64,000 nt of DNA from assembly GCA_013285505.1 (NCBI GenBank), contig CP053450.1, positions 1,410,796 through 1,474,795 of the forward strand. Direction: 5' to 3'. This DNA comes from Planctomycetota bacterium. Its GTDB lineage: Bacteria > Planctomycetota > Phycisphaerae > Phycisphaerales > UBA1924. A program made the translations under genes and the position numbers. The number at the start of each line of letters is the position of its first letter. Position 1 is the stretch's first letter. Under the pieces are notes generated by a model. That model saw only the letters and a program-made list of their open reading frames with translations. It made no database searches and was not told the origin of the DNA. Positions 30,458 to 40,652 of the stretch are shown here, in pieces.

Positions 30458-32431
30458 ATGGCGGTCACCGTCCACCCCTCCAGCGCCGCCGCGAGCGTCG
30501 CTGTCGCTGCCGACATCGCGGAGCTGATCCGCACGCGGGCCGCCGACGGCCGGAACGCCGTCCTCGGGCTCGCGACCGGTTCTACCCCCTGCGGCATCTA
30601 CGAGGAACTCGTGCGGCTGCACCGGGAGGAGGGACTGAGTTTCGCCAACGTCGTGACGTTCAACCTGGACGAGTACTGGCCGATGGAGGTCGAGGCGCTC
30701 CAGAGCTACCACCGCTTCATGGACGAGTACCTGTTCGACCACATCGATATCGACCGGGCGAACGTCCACCTGCCGGACGGCACCATCCCTCACGAGCAGG
30801 TCGCGGGTTTCTGCCGCGAGTATGAGGAGAAGATCAGGGAGGCCGGGGGCATCGACATCCAGATTCTGGGCATCGGCCGGACCGGCCACATCGGGTTCAA
30901 CGAGCCGGGCTCCGGCCGGGACAGCCGGACGAGGCTGATCACGCTCGACCGCGTGACCCGGATGGACGCTGCGAGCGACTTCTTTGGCGAGTGGAACGTG
31001 CCCCGCAAGGCGATCACGATGGGCGTGGGGACGATCCTCGATGCCAAGCGGCTGGTGATGCTCGCCTTCGGTGAGCACAAGGCCCCGGTGATCCGTCAGG
31101 CGGTCGAAGGCGAGATCACGCCGGTCGTCGCGGCGAGCTTCCTGCAGCAGCACGCCGACGCGCGGGTGGTCCTCGACCCGGCCGCCGCCGCCGAACTCAC
31201 CCGGTTCAAGACCCCCTGGCTGCTCGGCCCGGTCTCCGACGCCGGGCTGGCCTGGGACGCGACGCTGACCAAGCGGGCCGTGACCTGGCTGGCCCAGACG
31301 CTCGACAAGCCGATCCTCAAGCTCACCGCCGAGGACTACAACGAGCACGGGCTGCAGGAGCTCATGTCCGAGCGGGGCACGGCCTACGAGATCAACATCG
31401 AGGTCTTCAAGAGCCTCCAGAAGACCATCACCGGCTGGCCGGGAGGCAAGCCGGGGCGGCCCCGGTTCGTTGTGGGCAAGGGCGTGGACGAGGCCAACGG
31501 GCCCGACGAGTTCCCCAAGCGGGTGATTGTGTTCAGCCCGCACCCCGACGACGATGTCATCAGCATGGGCGGCACGTTCATCCGCCTGTGCGACCAGGGG
31601 CACGAGGTGCACGTGGCCTACCAGACCTCCGGCAACATCGCCGTCTTTGACGCGGCCGCAGAGCGGCACGTGGATTTCTTCCAGGAGCTCTGCTCGGCCC
31701 TCGGCATCGGCGACGGCGCCGAGCGGGCCGCGGCGATCGCCCGCGACATCCAGACGTTTCTGCAGACCAAGGCGCCGGGCGAGGTCGACACGCCCGAGCT
31801 GCGGGCGATCAAGGCGGTGATCCGCCGGTCGGAGGCCCGGGCCGGGGCCAAGTTCAGCGGCGTGTCCCCGGAGCACATCCACTTCCTCGACATGCCCTTC
31901 TACGAGACCGGCAAGGTCAAGAAGAAGCCGCTCGGTGAGGACGACATCCAGATCATCATGGACCTGATGGACCGCGTGAAGCCGCAGCTGGTCTACGCCG
32001 CGGGCGACCTGTCCGACCCGCACGGCACGCACCGGACGTGCCTGGCGTCGATCACGACGGCGATCCACCGCATGCAGGACCGGCCGTGGATGTCCGACTG
32101 CGAGCTCTGGCTCTATCGCGGCGCGTGGCAGGAGTGGGGCGCGCACGAGTTGGACATGGCTGTCCCGCTCTCGCCCGACGAGGTCGAGCGCAAGCGGATG
32201 GCGATCTTCAAGCACGAGAGCCAGAAGGACCGGGCGCTGTTCCCCGGCTCGTGGGACACGCGGGAATTCTGGCAACGCGCCGAGGACCGCAACCGGAAGA
32301 CCGCGGAGGTCTACGACAAGCTCGGGCTCCCTGAGTACCAGGCGATCGAGGGCTTCGTGAAGTGGACACCGAGCGAGGCCGACGGGTCGCTTGAGGCTAA
32401 GACAGCTGGCCGGAGCGTCGCGGGCCGCTGA
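30458..32431 (+). CDS. nagB: Glucosamine-6-phosphate deaminase fused to PIG-L/LmbE deacetylase domain
   Basis: The product is 657 residues. Residues ~15-290 are a NagB/RpiA/SorC-fold deaminase (LGLATGSTPCGIYEEL, VVTFNLDEYWPMEVE, IGRTGHIGFNEPGS). Residues ~365-600 are a zinc-dependent PIG-L/LmbE deacetylase (VIVFSPHPDDDVISMGG with the HPDDD zinc motif, and LSDPHGTHRTC with the His zinc ligand). The first domain converts glucosamine-6-P to fructose-6-P plus ammonia. The second may remove an N-acetyl group from the same or a related sugar, so one polypeptide could perform both NagA-like and NagB steps (inference). The fusion is, to my knowledge, also found in other Planctomycetota and Bacteroidota. 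Confidence 0.9.
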   Translation: MAVTVHPSSAAASVAVAADIAELIRTRAADGRNAVLGLATGSTPCGIYEELVRLHREEGLSFANVVTFNLDEYWPMEVEALQSYHRFMDEYLFDHIDIDRANVHLPDGTIPHEQVAGFCREYEEKIREAGGIDIQILGIGRTGHIGFNEPGSGRDSRTRLITLDRVTRMDAASDFFGEWNVPRKAITMGVGTILDAKRLVMLAFGEHKAPVIRQAVEGEITPVVAASFLQQHADARVVLDPAAAAELTRFKTPWLLGPVSDAGLAWDATLTKRAVTWLAQTLDKPILKLTAEDYNEHGLQELMSERGTAYEINIEVFKSLQKTITGWPGGKPGRPRFVVGKGVDEANGPDEFPKRVIVFSPHPDDDVISMGGTFIRLCDQGHEVHVAYQTSGNIAVFDAAAERHVDFFQELCSALGIGDGAERAAAIARDIQTFLQTKAPGEVDTPELRAIKAVIRRSEARAGAKFSGVSPEHIHFLDMPFYETGKVKKKPLGEDDIQIIMDLMDRVKPQLVYAAGDLSDPHGTHRTCLASITTAIHRMQDRPWMSDCELWLYRGAWQEWGAHELDMAVPLSPDEVERKRMAIFKHESQKDRALFPGSWDTREFWQRAEDRNRKTAEVYDKLGLPEYQAIEGFVKWTPSEADGSLEAKTAGRSVAGR

Positions 32432-32437
32432 CTTGTT

Positions 32438-32588
32438 CCCCCTCCGCCTTGCGGAGGGGGCGGTTCGAGCGACGCGAGGACCGGGGGAGGTGCGTCTCGG
32501 TTCCCTAGTGCCGCTTCTGCGAACGCTGTAGGGCCGCACCTCCCCCGCCTCGCTGCAGCTCGGCACCCCCTCCTCAGGGAGGAGGGGG
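32438..32588. repeat. Composite C/G palindromes beside DUF559 gene 1
   Basis: This stretch is built of nested inverted repeats. A perfect 10-bp hairpin CCCCCTCCGC/GCGGAGGGGG lies at 32438-32460. A long-range stem GGGGGAGGTGCG pairs with GCACCTCCCCC (about 32483-32546). A 9-bp hairpin CCCCCTCCT/AGGAGGGGG lies at 32566-32588. There is no T-run, so terminator function is doubtful. Similar CCCTC(T/C)CCCGC hairpins flank the second DUF559 gene near 50.2-50.8 kb. Confidence 0.75.
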
Positions 32589-32636
32589 ATCGCGCGGGCC
32601 TTCGGCCGCGATTCAGAGAGGCCGTACACTACGGAT

Positions 32637-33104
32637 ATGGGCGGCGAGGAGGTCGATCACGGGGAACGGCGGCGCCGGATGCAGAGCGACCCGGTCACGC
32701 GGGACCGCGCCCGAGAGTTGCGGGCGTCGATGTCCAAACCTGAAGTGTTGCTCTGGACCAGACTCCGGCGCAAGCAGACGGGATTTCTGTTCCGGCGTCA
32801 GCGTCCGCTCGGGCCGTACATCGCGGACTTCTATTGTCATGAGGCGTTGCTCGTGGTCGAGATTGACGGTGCGTCGCACGAGTCCCGCGGCACGCATGAT
32901 CGGCGGCGTGATGTGTTCATGGCGGACGCCGGCATCGTGACGCTTCGGCTTCCGGCGGCCCGGGTGTTGGGAGCATTGGACGAGGCGGTTGAATTGATCT
33001 GGCGGACGTGCCGTCGCCGGGTTGATACGCTCGCGGGGCCCCGGCGTGCATCCGCCACGACGAGCCGGGCGCGTCACCCCGAACGGAGCGAAGCTCGTGA
33101 GTGA
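32637..33104 (+). CDS. DUF559 endonuclease-domain protein 1
   Basis: The product is 155 residues. The DUF559/Vsr-like fold (residues ~18-125) shows RARELRASMSKPEVLLWTRL, FRRQRPLGPYIADFYCHEAL with the D-F-Y strand, LVVEIDGASHE (acidic active-site strand) and RRRDVFMADAGIVTLRLPA. The family is related to very-short-patch and PD-(D/E)XK nucleases; the activity is mostly untested. The ATG at 32637 could be replaced by one at 32679. The last residues (ARHPERSEARE) come from a common dispersed repeat, and the stop overlaps the GTG of the next gene by 8 bases. It lies directly after a cluster of palindromes, which suggests a mobile unit. Confidence 0.82.
   Translation: MGGEEVDHGERRRRMQSDPVTRDRARELRASMSKPEVLLWTRLRRKQTGFLFRRQRPLGPYIADFYCHEALLVVEIDGASHESRGTHDRRRDVFMADAGIVTLRLPAARVLGALDEAVELIWRTCRRRVDTLAGPRRASATTSRARHPERSEARE
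33074..33099 (+). repeat. Dispersed HPERSEA-type repeat
   Basis: The stretch GTCACCCCGAACGGAGCGAAG (seen as two parts GTCACCCCGAACG and GAGCGAAG) is a version of a short palindromic-context repeat scattered through many bacterial genomes, whose translation is HPERSEA. Here it forms the end of the DUF559 gene and supplies the GGAG ribosome site and GTG start of the oxidoreductase gene. Confidence 0.55.
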
Positions 33105-34128
33105 AATCGGTGTCGGTGTGATCGGGCTTGGGTTCATGGGCCGCACGCACGTCGCGGCCTATCGGGACGCGCAGGCCGCGGGGCTGCCCTGCCGCCTGGT
33201 CGCGGTGGCCGACCCCAACGCCGACCGGCGTGACGGGCGGGGCGAGGGCGCGGGGAACATCGCGACCGGTGCCCAGTCCGAGCGGATCTTCGACCCCGCA
33301 GAGGTGACCGGGTACGCCGACTGGCAAGAGCTGCTGGCCGACGACGCGGTGGACCTGATCTCGATCTGCACGCCCACCCCGACGCACGTGGACCTCGGGC
33401 TGGCGTCGATCGCGACCGGAAAGCACGTGCTGATCGAGAAGCCGCTGGCGCTCACGAGCGCCGAAGCGCGGCGGGTCGCCGAGGCTGCGCGCGCATCCAA
33501 GGCCATCGTCATGCCCGCGATGTGCATCCGCTTCTGGCCGGCGTACGCGTGGCTGAAACGGGCGATCGACTCCGGCGAGTTCGGGGCGGTCCGCAGTGCC
33601 ACGTTCCACAGGCTGGGCTCCACACCGGCGTGGGCCGATTTCTACGCCGACCCGACCCGCTCGGGCGGGGCGCTGGTCGATCTGCACATCCACGACACCG
33701 ACGTCGTCCGCCACTGCTTCGGCTCGCCGAGCGCTGTCGTCAGCGAGGGTTCGGCAAACCACCTGACGACGATGTACCGCTACGACGACGGGCCAGAGAT
33801 GGTGATCGCCGAGGGCGGCTGGGGGCACGACCCGGGGTTCGGGTTCCGGATGCGGTTCGTGGTGTGTTTCGAGCGGGCGACTGCCGAGTTCGATCTCGGG
33901 CGGGATCCCCAGCTCATGCTGAGCCAGGGGGGCCAGAGCGCCGCGGTCGAGGTCGAGCCGATCACCGGCTACGACGCCGAGATCCGCCACCTGATCCGGT
34001 GCATCGCCGAGGGGCGGGCGGACGCCGGGGTCTCGTGCGACGACGCGGCCGAGTCTCTCGCGCTGCTCGAGGCCGAGCGGCGAAGCTTGGAGACGGGCGG
34101 CCCGGTGGCGTTCCCCGGGGAGCAGTAG
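33097..34128 (+). CDS. Gfo/Idh/MocA family NAD(P)-dependent oxidoreductase
   Basis: The product is 343 residues from GTG 33097, preceded by GGAG at a suitable distance. The N-terminal Rossmann fold begins IGVGVIGLGFMGRTHVAAY (GxGxxG-type). The middle contains DLISICTPTPTHVDLGLAS and GKHVLIEKPLALTSAEARRV with the family EKP motif. The C-terminal substrate domain has GGALVDLHIHDTDVVRHCFG, matching the conserved DxxxHxxD-like segment that holds the catalytic His. Family members oxidise sugars, inositols or related polyols, or reduce their keto forms. The substrate cannot be told. No sugar-transport genes are adjacent, so it appears monocistronic. Confidence 0.88.
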   Translation: MSEIGVGVIGLGFMGRTHVAAYRDAQAAGLPCRLVAVADPNADRRDGRGEGAGNIATGAQSERIFDPAEVTGYADWQELLADDAVDLISICTPTPTHVDLGLASIATGKHVLIEKPLALTSAEARRVAEAARASKAIVMPAMCIRFWPAYAWLKRAIDSGEFGAVRSATFHRLGSTPAWADFYADPTRSGGALVDLHIHDTDVVRHCFGSPSAVVSEGSANHLTTMYRYDDGPEMVIAEGGWGHDPGFGFRMRFVVCFERATAEFDLGRDPQLMLSQGGQSAAVEVEPITGYDAEIRHLIRCIAEGRADAGVSCDDAAESLALLEAERRSLETGGPVAFPGEQ

Positions 34129-34244
34129 GCGTCACAACATTCGGGTTATGAATGGGTTTCGGCTCGGCCCCGGGGCGAGCGGTGGAGCCTCTGCCGATTC
34201 GGCAGGCGGTGCCGCGATTCTCACGTCCTGACCGCCCCAGAGGG

Positions 34245-34262
34245 CCGGCGGACGCCGGTTTT
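34245..34262 (+). terminator. Possible short terminator between the oxidoreductase and dnaK
   Basis: A 5-bp G+C stem CCGGC/GCCGG with loop GGAC is followed by TTTTC, 117 bases after the oxidoreductase stop. The stem is short. No CIRCE element or other recognised heat-shock operator is visible in the remaining 120 bp before dnaK. Confidence 0.4.
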
Positions 34263-34304
34263 CGGGGTGCGTCACCCTGAGCCGTTGGCATCCGGGTTGC
34301 ATAA

Positions 34305-36305
<2,001 letters not shown>

Positions 36306-36371
36306 ATGTGAACCGGAGTCCCGGTGCACCCGTATTGAAGGGTGAATTCAGGACTCTCTCTCTCCTCCAGG

Positions 36372-36408
36372 CGGCTGCAAGCGAAGGCTTGTGGCCGTCT
36401 TTCTCTTT
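36372..36408 (+). terminator. dnaK terminator
   Basis: An 11-bp stem CGGCTGCAAGC/GCTTGTGGCCG (two G-T wobbles) with loop GAAG is followed by TCTTTCTCTTT. It lies 67 bases after the dnaK stop and just before the convergent rdgB 3' end. Confidence 0.72.
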
Positions 36409-36465
36409 GTTCACACCGTCGTGCCGTTGCGCGGAAACGCCCCTGATTCCGCCGTGCTTTCGCGG

Positions 36466-37785
36466 CTAGGCGTGACGCAGGTGCGCGCGCAGTTGCTGGA
36501 GCATGTCCCCGGCTGCAACCGCGCGGTGGCTCTGCCGGTTCTTCTCTTGAGTGGACAACTCGGCGCCGGTCTGGCGACACTCTGGCCCGACGAGGAAGAG
36601 TGGGTCGTACCCGAACCCGTTCGTGCCGCGAGGCACGCCGGAGGGTGGCGGTCCCGGCAGACCGATCCGGCCCTCGAATGTGCCGCGGGAGGTGGAGAGG
36701 ATGCCCGGCGATAGACCACCGACCATCAGGGGTCGGCCTCTCGCGTCGACTGCTTGCGGGTCAACAGGGGGGCGGGCTTTCCAGCCCGCCGCAGTACGCT
36801 CCCAATCTCCCCGTACACTGAAGGGGTACTCCCCGGGCTTCTGCACGAGACCCGCACGAACAGGGTTGAGGGCAACATACTCCATCTTCTGTTCAATCTC
36901 AGCCGGCGTGCGGAGCACCCGGTCGTGGTACTCCGACTGCCACAGCGCCCCTGACGTCTGTCGACCGGAGTTGATGGCGCGCGACGTGTATCCCTTGATA
37001 CTCTGCATGATGGACGGGAGGGTCGGCCACGACCCGTCCGCGAGCGACAGAGGTCGAAAGATCATGTGGACATGGTTCGGCATCACCGTCGCAAGGTGCA
37101 GGAGTATCCGCTCGCCGTGCCAATGAGTGCACGCGTCACAGACGAGCTGTCGTTCGGAGTCTGAAAGCCCGCCACTCTTGAGTCGGAACGTGACAAAGTA
37201 GGTCGCGCCTCCAACTTGCCAGTGGGGAAGGTTCCCGGCGTGAGACTTCTGAACTGCACCAGAGAAAGTTCCAGAGGCGGGCTGGAAAGCCCGCCCCCCT
37301 GGTGTGTGACTGACCTCGGAGGGTGACCCCGCCAATACCATCACACACACAAACCTCGCCGATCTCTCCTCCGCCGGCACGCCCTCCAACTCCCGAAGCA
37401 GCTTGGCGTTGTTCGCGGCGTCGCGTTCGGCACGGCTCATGCCGACCTCGCGTCCGTCGGTGCAGTAGTGGCTGCTGATGACGCCGGGGGCACCGCCGAG
37501 GGCGACCACCTCGAGTCCCGAATCGTCCGCCAGGCAGGGCAGGCCCGTCTGGGCGGCGTAGGACCGGGCCTTGATGGTGGCGTTCGCCTCGAAGGTGTCC
37601 CCGACCTCCTCCGGCTCGGTGAACGACTCGTGCCCGGGAAGGTCCTTGAGACCGACGAACTCGACGCCCGGAAGGGCGAGGAGGCGGCTGAGTTCGGCAA
37701 CCTTGTGCGGGTTGCCGGTCGCGATGACGATGCGGGAGAGGGCCGCGGCTTCGGGCGGAACGGGCTGGCTGGGCTGGTCGGTCAT
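36466..37785 (-). CDS. rdgB: RdgB/HAM1 XTP/dITP pyrophosphatase interrupted in frame by a RAYT element
   Basis: RdgB hydrolyses non-canonical purine nucleoside triphosphates to keep them out of DNA. The N-terminal half is normal (VIATGNPHKVAELSRLLALP, ADDSGLEVVALGGAPGVIS, FVCVMVLAG to ~residue 158). The C-terminal quarter is normal too (STSRGTFEGRIGLPG, GTNGFGYDPLFLVGPE, KNRQSHRAVA). Between them ~200 residues of REP-associated transposase are inserted, yet the single frame of 439 codons stays open. The insertion lies in the loop before SRGTFEGRIG, just upstream of conserved substrate-contact residues. Whether the chimera folds, or a second rdgB exists elsewhere, cannot be told here. It is divergent from the PfkB gene (26-bp gap). 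Confidence 0.85.
   Translation of the reverse strand: MTDQPSQPVPPEAAALSRIVIATGNPHKVAELSRLLALPGVEFVGLKDLPGHESFTEPEEVGDTFEANATIKARSYAAQTGLPCLADDSGLEVVALGGAPGVISSHYCTDGREVGMSRAERDAANNAKLLRELEGVPAEERSARFVCVMVLAGSPSEVSHTPGGRAFQPASGTFSGAVQKSHAGNLPHWQVGGATYFVTFRLKSGGLSDSERQLVCDACTHWHGERILLHLATVMPNHVHMIFRPLSLADGSWPTLPSIMQSIKGYTSRAINSGRQTSGALWQSEYHDRVLRTPAEIEQKMEYVALNPVRAGLVQKPGEYPFSVRGDWERTAAGWKARPPVDPQAVDARGRPLMVGGLSPGILSTSRGTFEGRIGLPGPPPSGVPRGTNGFGYDPLFLVGPECRQTGAELSTQEKNRQSHRAVAAGDMLQQLRAHLRHA
36766..36790 (+). repeat. REP palindrome, copy 1
   Basis: AGGGG followed by the palindrome GGCGGGCTTTCCAGCCCGCC. It is the exact 25-nt reverse complement of copy 2 at 37276-37300. The two copies face each other across the RAYT, as in bacterial REP/BIME units. 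In the rdgB frame it reads AAGWKARPP without a stop. Confidence 0.9.
37276..37300 (+). repeat. REP palindrome, copy 2
   Basis: The palindrome GGCGGGCTGGAAAGCCCGCC (7-bp arms, 6-base loop) followed by CCCCT. It is the exact inverted counterpart of copy 1. In the rdgB frame it reads PGGRAFQPA without a stop. Confidence 0.9.
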
Positions 37786-37811
37786 GGAACGGCGAGTGTA
37801 CGCTCCGCACC

Positions 37812-39048
37812 ATGACCGACACGCACTCTACGACATCCGGCGGCGGGAGCCGGGAGTCCATCGCCCGCTCCGCGGCCGACGCGCTGGACCGCGCGCGCGC
37901 CGAGGGCACACTCGCCGAGACGCCCGCCCTCGCCGGGTTCGACGGATTCCTCGACTCGATCATCCGCGTGGTTGATCGCCGCCGCAGCATGGCGATGGAG
38001 GACTTCGAGCCCATCTCGACCATCCCGCGCTTCGCCGGCCGCGTCGCGGACGCCGCGGGCAAGAGTGCGAATATCGAGCTTGTCGTGGACGAGGTGCGCT
38101 TCGGCGGCAACGGCCCGCTCTACGCCGGGGCTCTTGGGCGTCTGGGGATGCCGACGACCTACATCGGCGCGGTCGGCAAAGACGACGAATCCGATGAGTT
38201 GCTCCCGGTCTATCAGCCCTTCGCGGAGCGGTGCGAGCGGGTGATCCCGATCGCGGCACCGGCGTATACCGACGCCCTCGAGTTCGACGACGGCAAGATC
38301 ATGCTCGGCAAGGCGGCGAACGTGCAGGCGGTGACCTGGGACCGGCTCGTCGAGCCGCGTCGGGCTTGACGGGCTGCGCGCGCACTGCGAGCGGTCGAGG
38401 CTGCTGGGGATCGTCAACTGGACGCTCTGCGGCGGCGTGCAGGGGATCTGGGAAGGCCTGATCCGCGATGTCCTGCCGGGGCTGGCAGCGGGGTCGTCCG
38501 GCCTCGGGCATCCTCGCCGGGTCTTCATCGATCTGTCCGATCCGGCCAAGCGGACCGACGAGGATCTCCGCTCCGCGCTCGAGACCCTCGGCCGCATGAA
38601 CGAGATCCTGCCGGTGACGCTCAGCCTCAACTTGGCCGAGGGTGAACGGGTGGCTCGGGTGCTGGGGGTCGATGCGTTCACCGACGCGCCGTCGCTCGGT
38701 GCCGGGGTGCGGCTGGCGGCCGAGCGGGTGAGGGAGCGGTCGGGGCTGGCGTGCCTGGTGATCCACCCGCGGGAGGGGGCCGGGGCCGCGGACGATTCTG
38801 GCGCGAGCGCCTGGTTCGAGGGCCCGTTCACGGCTCACCCCAAGCTCTCGACGGGTGCGGGGGATCACTTCGGCGCGGGGTTCAGCTTCGCGCAGGTCTT
38901 GGGGTTGCCCCTGGCCGAGGCGTTGGCGGTGGGGTGCGGGGTGAGCGGGGCGTATGTCCGCGACGCGCGTTCGCCCGATCTGGCCCGGCTGACGAGTTTC
39001 CTGCGGGGGCTGCCCGGGGCCGAGCACGCCGCCGGGCCTCGGGGGTAG
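37812..39048 (+). CDS. PfkB-family carbohydrate kinase (frame broken)
   Basis: The sugar-kinase family is shown by ELVVDEVRFGGNGPLYAGALG (GGNGP substrate-binding motif, residues ~90-110), TTYIGAVGKDDESDELLP, and the C-terminal anion-hole and catalytic motif KLSTGAGDHFGAGFSFAQ (GAGD catalytic Asp). At ~38355-38362 the first frame ends prematurely (VEPRRA then TGA). The second frame resumes with VGLDGLRAHCERSRLLGIVNWTLCGG, and inserting one CG in CCGCGTCGG joins them into ~412 residues. The substrate is unknown; the location beside rpiA and an aldehyde dehydrogenase suggests pentose or sugar-acid use, but this is only context. Confidence 0.82.
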
Positions 39049-39082
39049 CCGCGGGGAATACCGGCGGCCCTACAGTCACGCC

Positions 39083-40652
39083 ATGTCCACCGCCATCAGC
39101 CATGCCGTGCCCACCGCCCTGCTCGCGCAACTCGGACTGACCGACCACGAGCCGCGTGGTGCTCGAGCCCGTGGGCGATGAGACTCCAGAGACGGGGGTC
39201 GTGCTGAGCGACAACCCGGCGACGGGCCGCCCGATCGCCGGCGTGCGTCTCGACACCGAGGCGAGCTACGAGCAGGTCTTGTCTGAGGCGATTGCCGGCT
39301 TTGACCGTTGGCGCCGTGTGCCGGCGCCGGTGCGGGGCCAGGTGGTCCGGGCGATCGGCGAGGAACTCCGCCGCTATCTCGTGCCGCTGGGCGAGCTCGT
39401 GGCTCTGGAGGTCGGCAAGATCCGGGCCGAGGGCATCGGTGAGGTGCAGGAGACGATCGACATCGCCGACTTCGCCGTCGGGCTCAGCCGCCAGCTCTAC
39501 GGCAAGACGATGCCGAGCGAGCGGCCGGAGCACCGGATGCTTGAGCAGTGGCTCCCGCTGGGGCCGGTCGGGGTGATTACGGCGTTCAACTTCCCGAACG
39601 CGGTGTGGGGCTGGAACGCGATGCTCGGGGCGGTCTGCGGCGATTCGCTGATCTGGAAGCCGAGCCTGCTCGCCCCGCTTACGGCGATCGCGACCAACGC
39701 CATTGCCGAGCGGGTCGCCCGCGAGATGGGGCACGAGGGCGTGTTCAACCTCGTGATCGGGACTGACGATGTCGTTGGTGAGCGGCTGATCCACGACGGC
39801 CGCGTGCCGTTGATCAGTGCCACGGGCTCGTGCCGCATGGGCCGGCACGTGGGCGCGGTGGTCGCCAGACGGCTCGGGCGGACGCTGCTTGAACTGGGCG
39901 GCAACAACGCGATCATCGTCGAGCCGGACGCCGATCTCGATCTGGCGTTCGAGGGCACGTTCTTCGGGGCCGTCGGCACCGCGGGGCAGCGGTGCACGAC
40001 GACACGCCGCCTCATCGTGCACGAGTCGATCGCTGAGACGCTTACGGAGCGTTTGGTCGAGGCGTACAAGGACGTGAAGATCGGCGACCCGCTCGACCGC
40101 TCCACGCTGGTCGGGCCGCTGATCAACTCCCGGTCGGTGGATCAGTTCCTGCGGGCGATCGAGCAGGCAAAGCAGCAGGGCGGTGAGGTTCTCGTCGGTG
40201 GCGAGCGTGTGACCGGCGACGGCCTCGGCGGGCACTTTGTCCGCCCGACGATCATCCGGGCCCCGGCGTCCGGTCCGTTCCCGATCTCGCACGAAGAGAC
40301 TTTCGCGCCGATCCTGTACATCTTCAGCTACCGCGACCTCGACGAGGCGATCGCGATGCAGAACGACGTGGACCAGGGCCTCAGCTCGGCGATCTTTGCG
40401 GGCAGCGTGCGGGCGACCGAGCGGTTCCTCAGCCCCGCGGGCACCGGCAGCGACTGCGGCTTGGCCTACGTGAACCTCGGCACCAGCGGTGCGGAGATCG
40501 GCGGGGCCTTCGGCGGAGAGAAAGATACCGGCGGCGGCCGCGAATCGGGCAGCGATGCCTGGCGGCAGTACATGCGTCGCCAGACAGTCACCATCAATCA
40601 CGGGTCGTCTATGCGGCTGGCCCAGGGCATCGAGTTCGGAGCCTCATCATGA
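39083..40652 (+). CDS. ALDH7-type aldehyde dehydrogenase (frame broken near N-terminus)
   Basis: From ATG 39083 the protein begins MSTAISHAVPTALLAQLGLT. A two-base loss at ~39151-39158 (GAGCCGCGTGG) must be repaired to join it to VVLEPVGDETPETGVVLSDN. The rest is intact: GPVGVITAFNFPNAVWGWNA, TGSCRMGRHVGAVVARRLGR, LELGGNNAIIVEPDADL with the catalytic Glu, GTAGQRCTTTRRLIVHES with the catalytic Cys, and the ALDH7-like end GSDAWRQYMRRQTVTINHG. ALDH7 proteins oxidise piperideine-6-carboxylate/aminoadipate semialdehyde in lysine breakdown or betaine aldehyde; the exact substrate is not provable here. Its stop overlaps the rpiA ATG (ATGA). Confidence 0.88.

Larger units (their letters stand above)
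36707..37311 (-). mobile_element. RAYT (REP-associated Y1 transposase) element inside rdgB
   Basis: The inserted protein segment is a Y1_Tnp/TnpA_REP domain: LPHWQVGGATYFVTFRLKSG at its start, the HUH metal motif in MPNHVHMIFRPL, SIMQSIKGYTSRAINSG, LWQSEYHDRVLRTPAEIEQK and the catalytic-Tyr-containing KMEYVALNPVRAGLVQKPGE. RAYTs cut and join single-stranded DNA at REP palindromes. Two identical inverted REPs lie near its ends (36766-36790, 37276-37300). The exact borders are estimated from where RdgB similarity stops and resumes; no target duplication is apparent, as expected for this class. It has no clear separate start codon, so it may be expressed only as part of the RdgB chimera. Confidence 0.85.

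Noticed and set aside
32438..32460. Hairpin after the nagB fusion as a Rho-independent terminator
   Set aside because: The stem is strong but no T-run follows on either strand, and it belongs to a larger palindrome cluster also seen near the second DUF559 gene.
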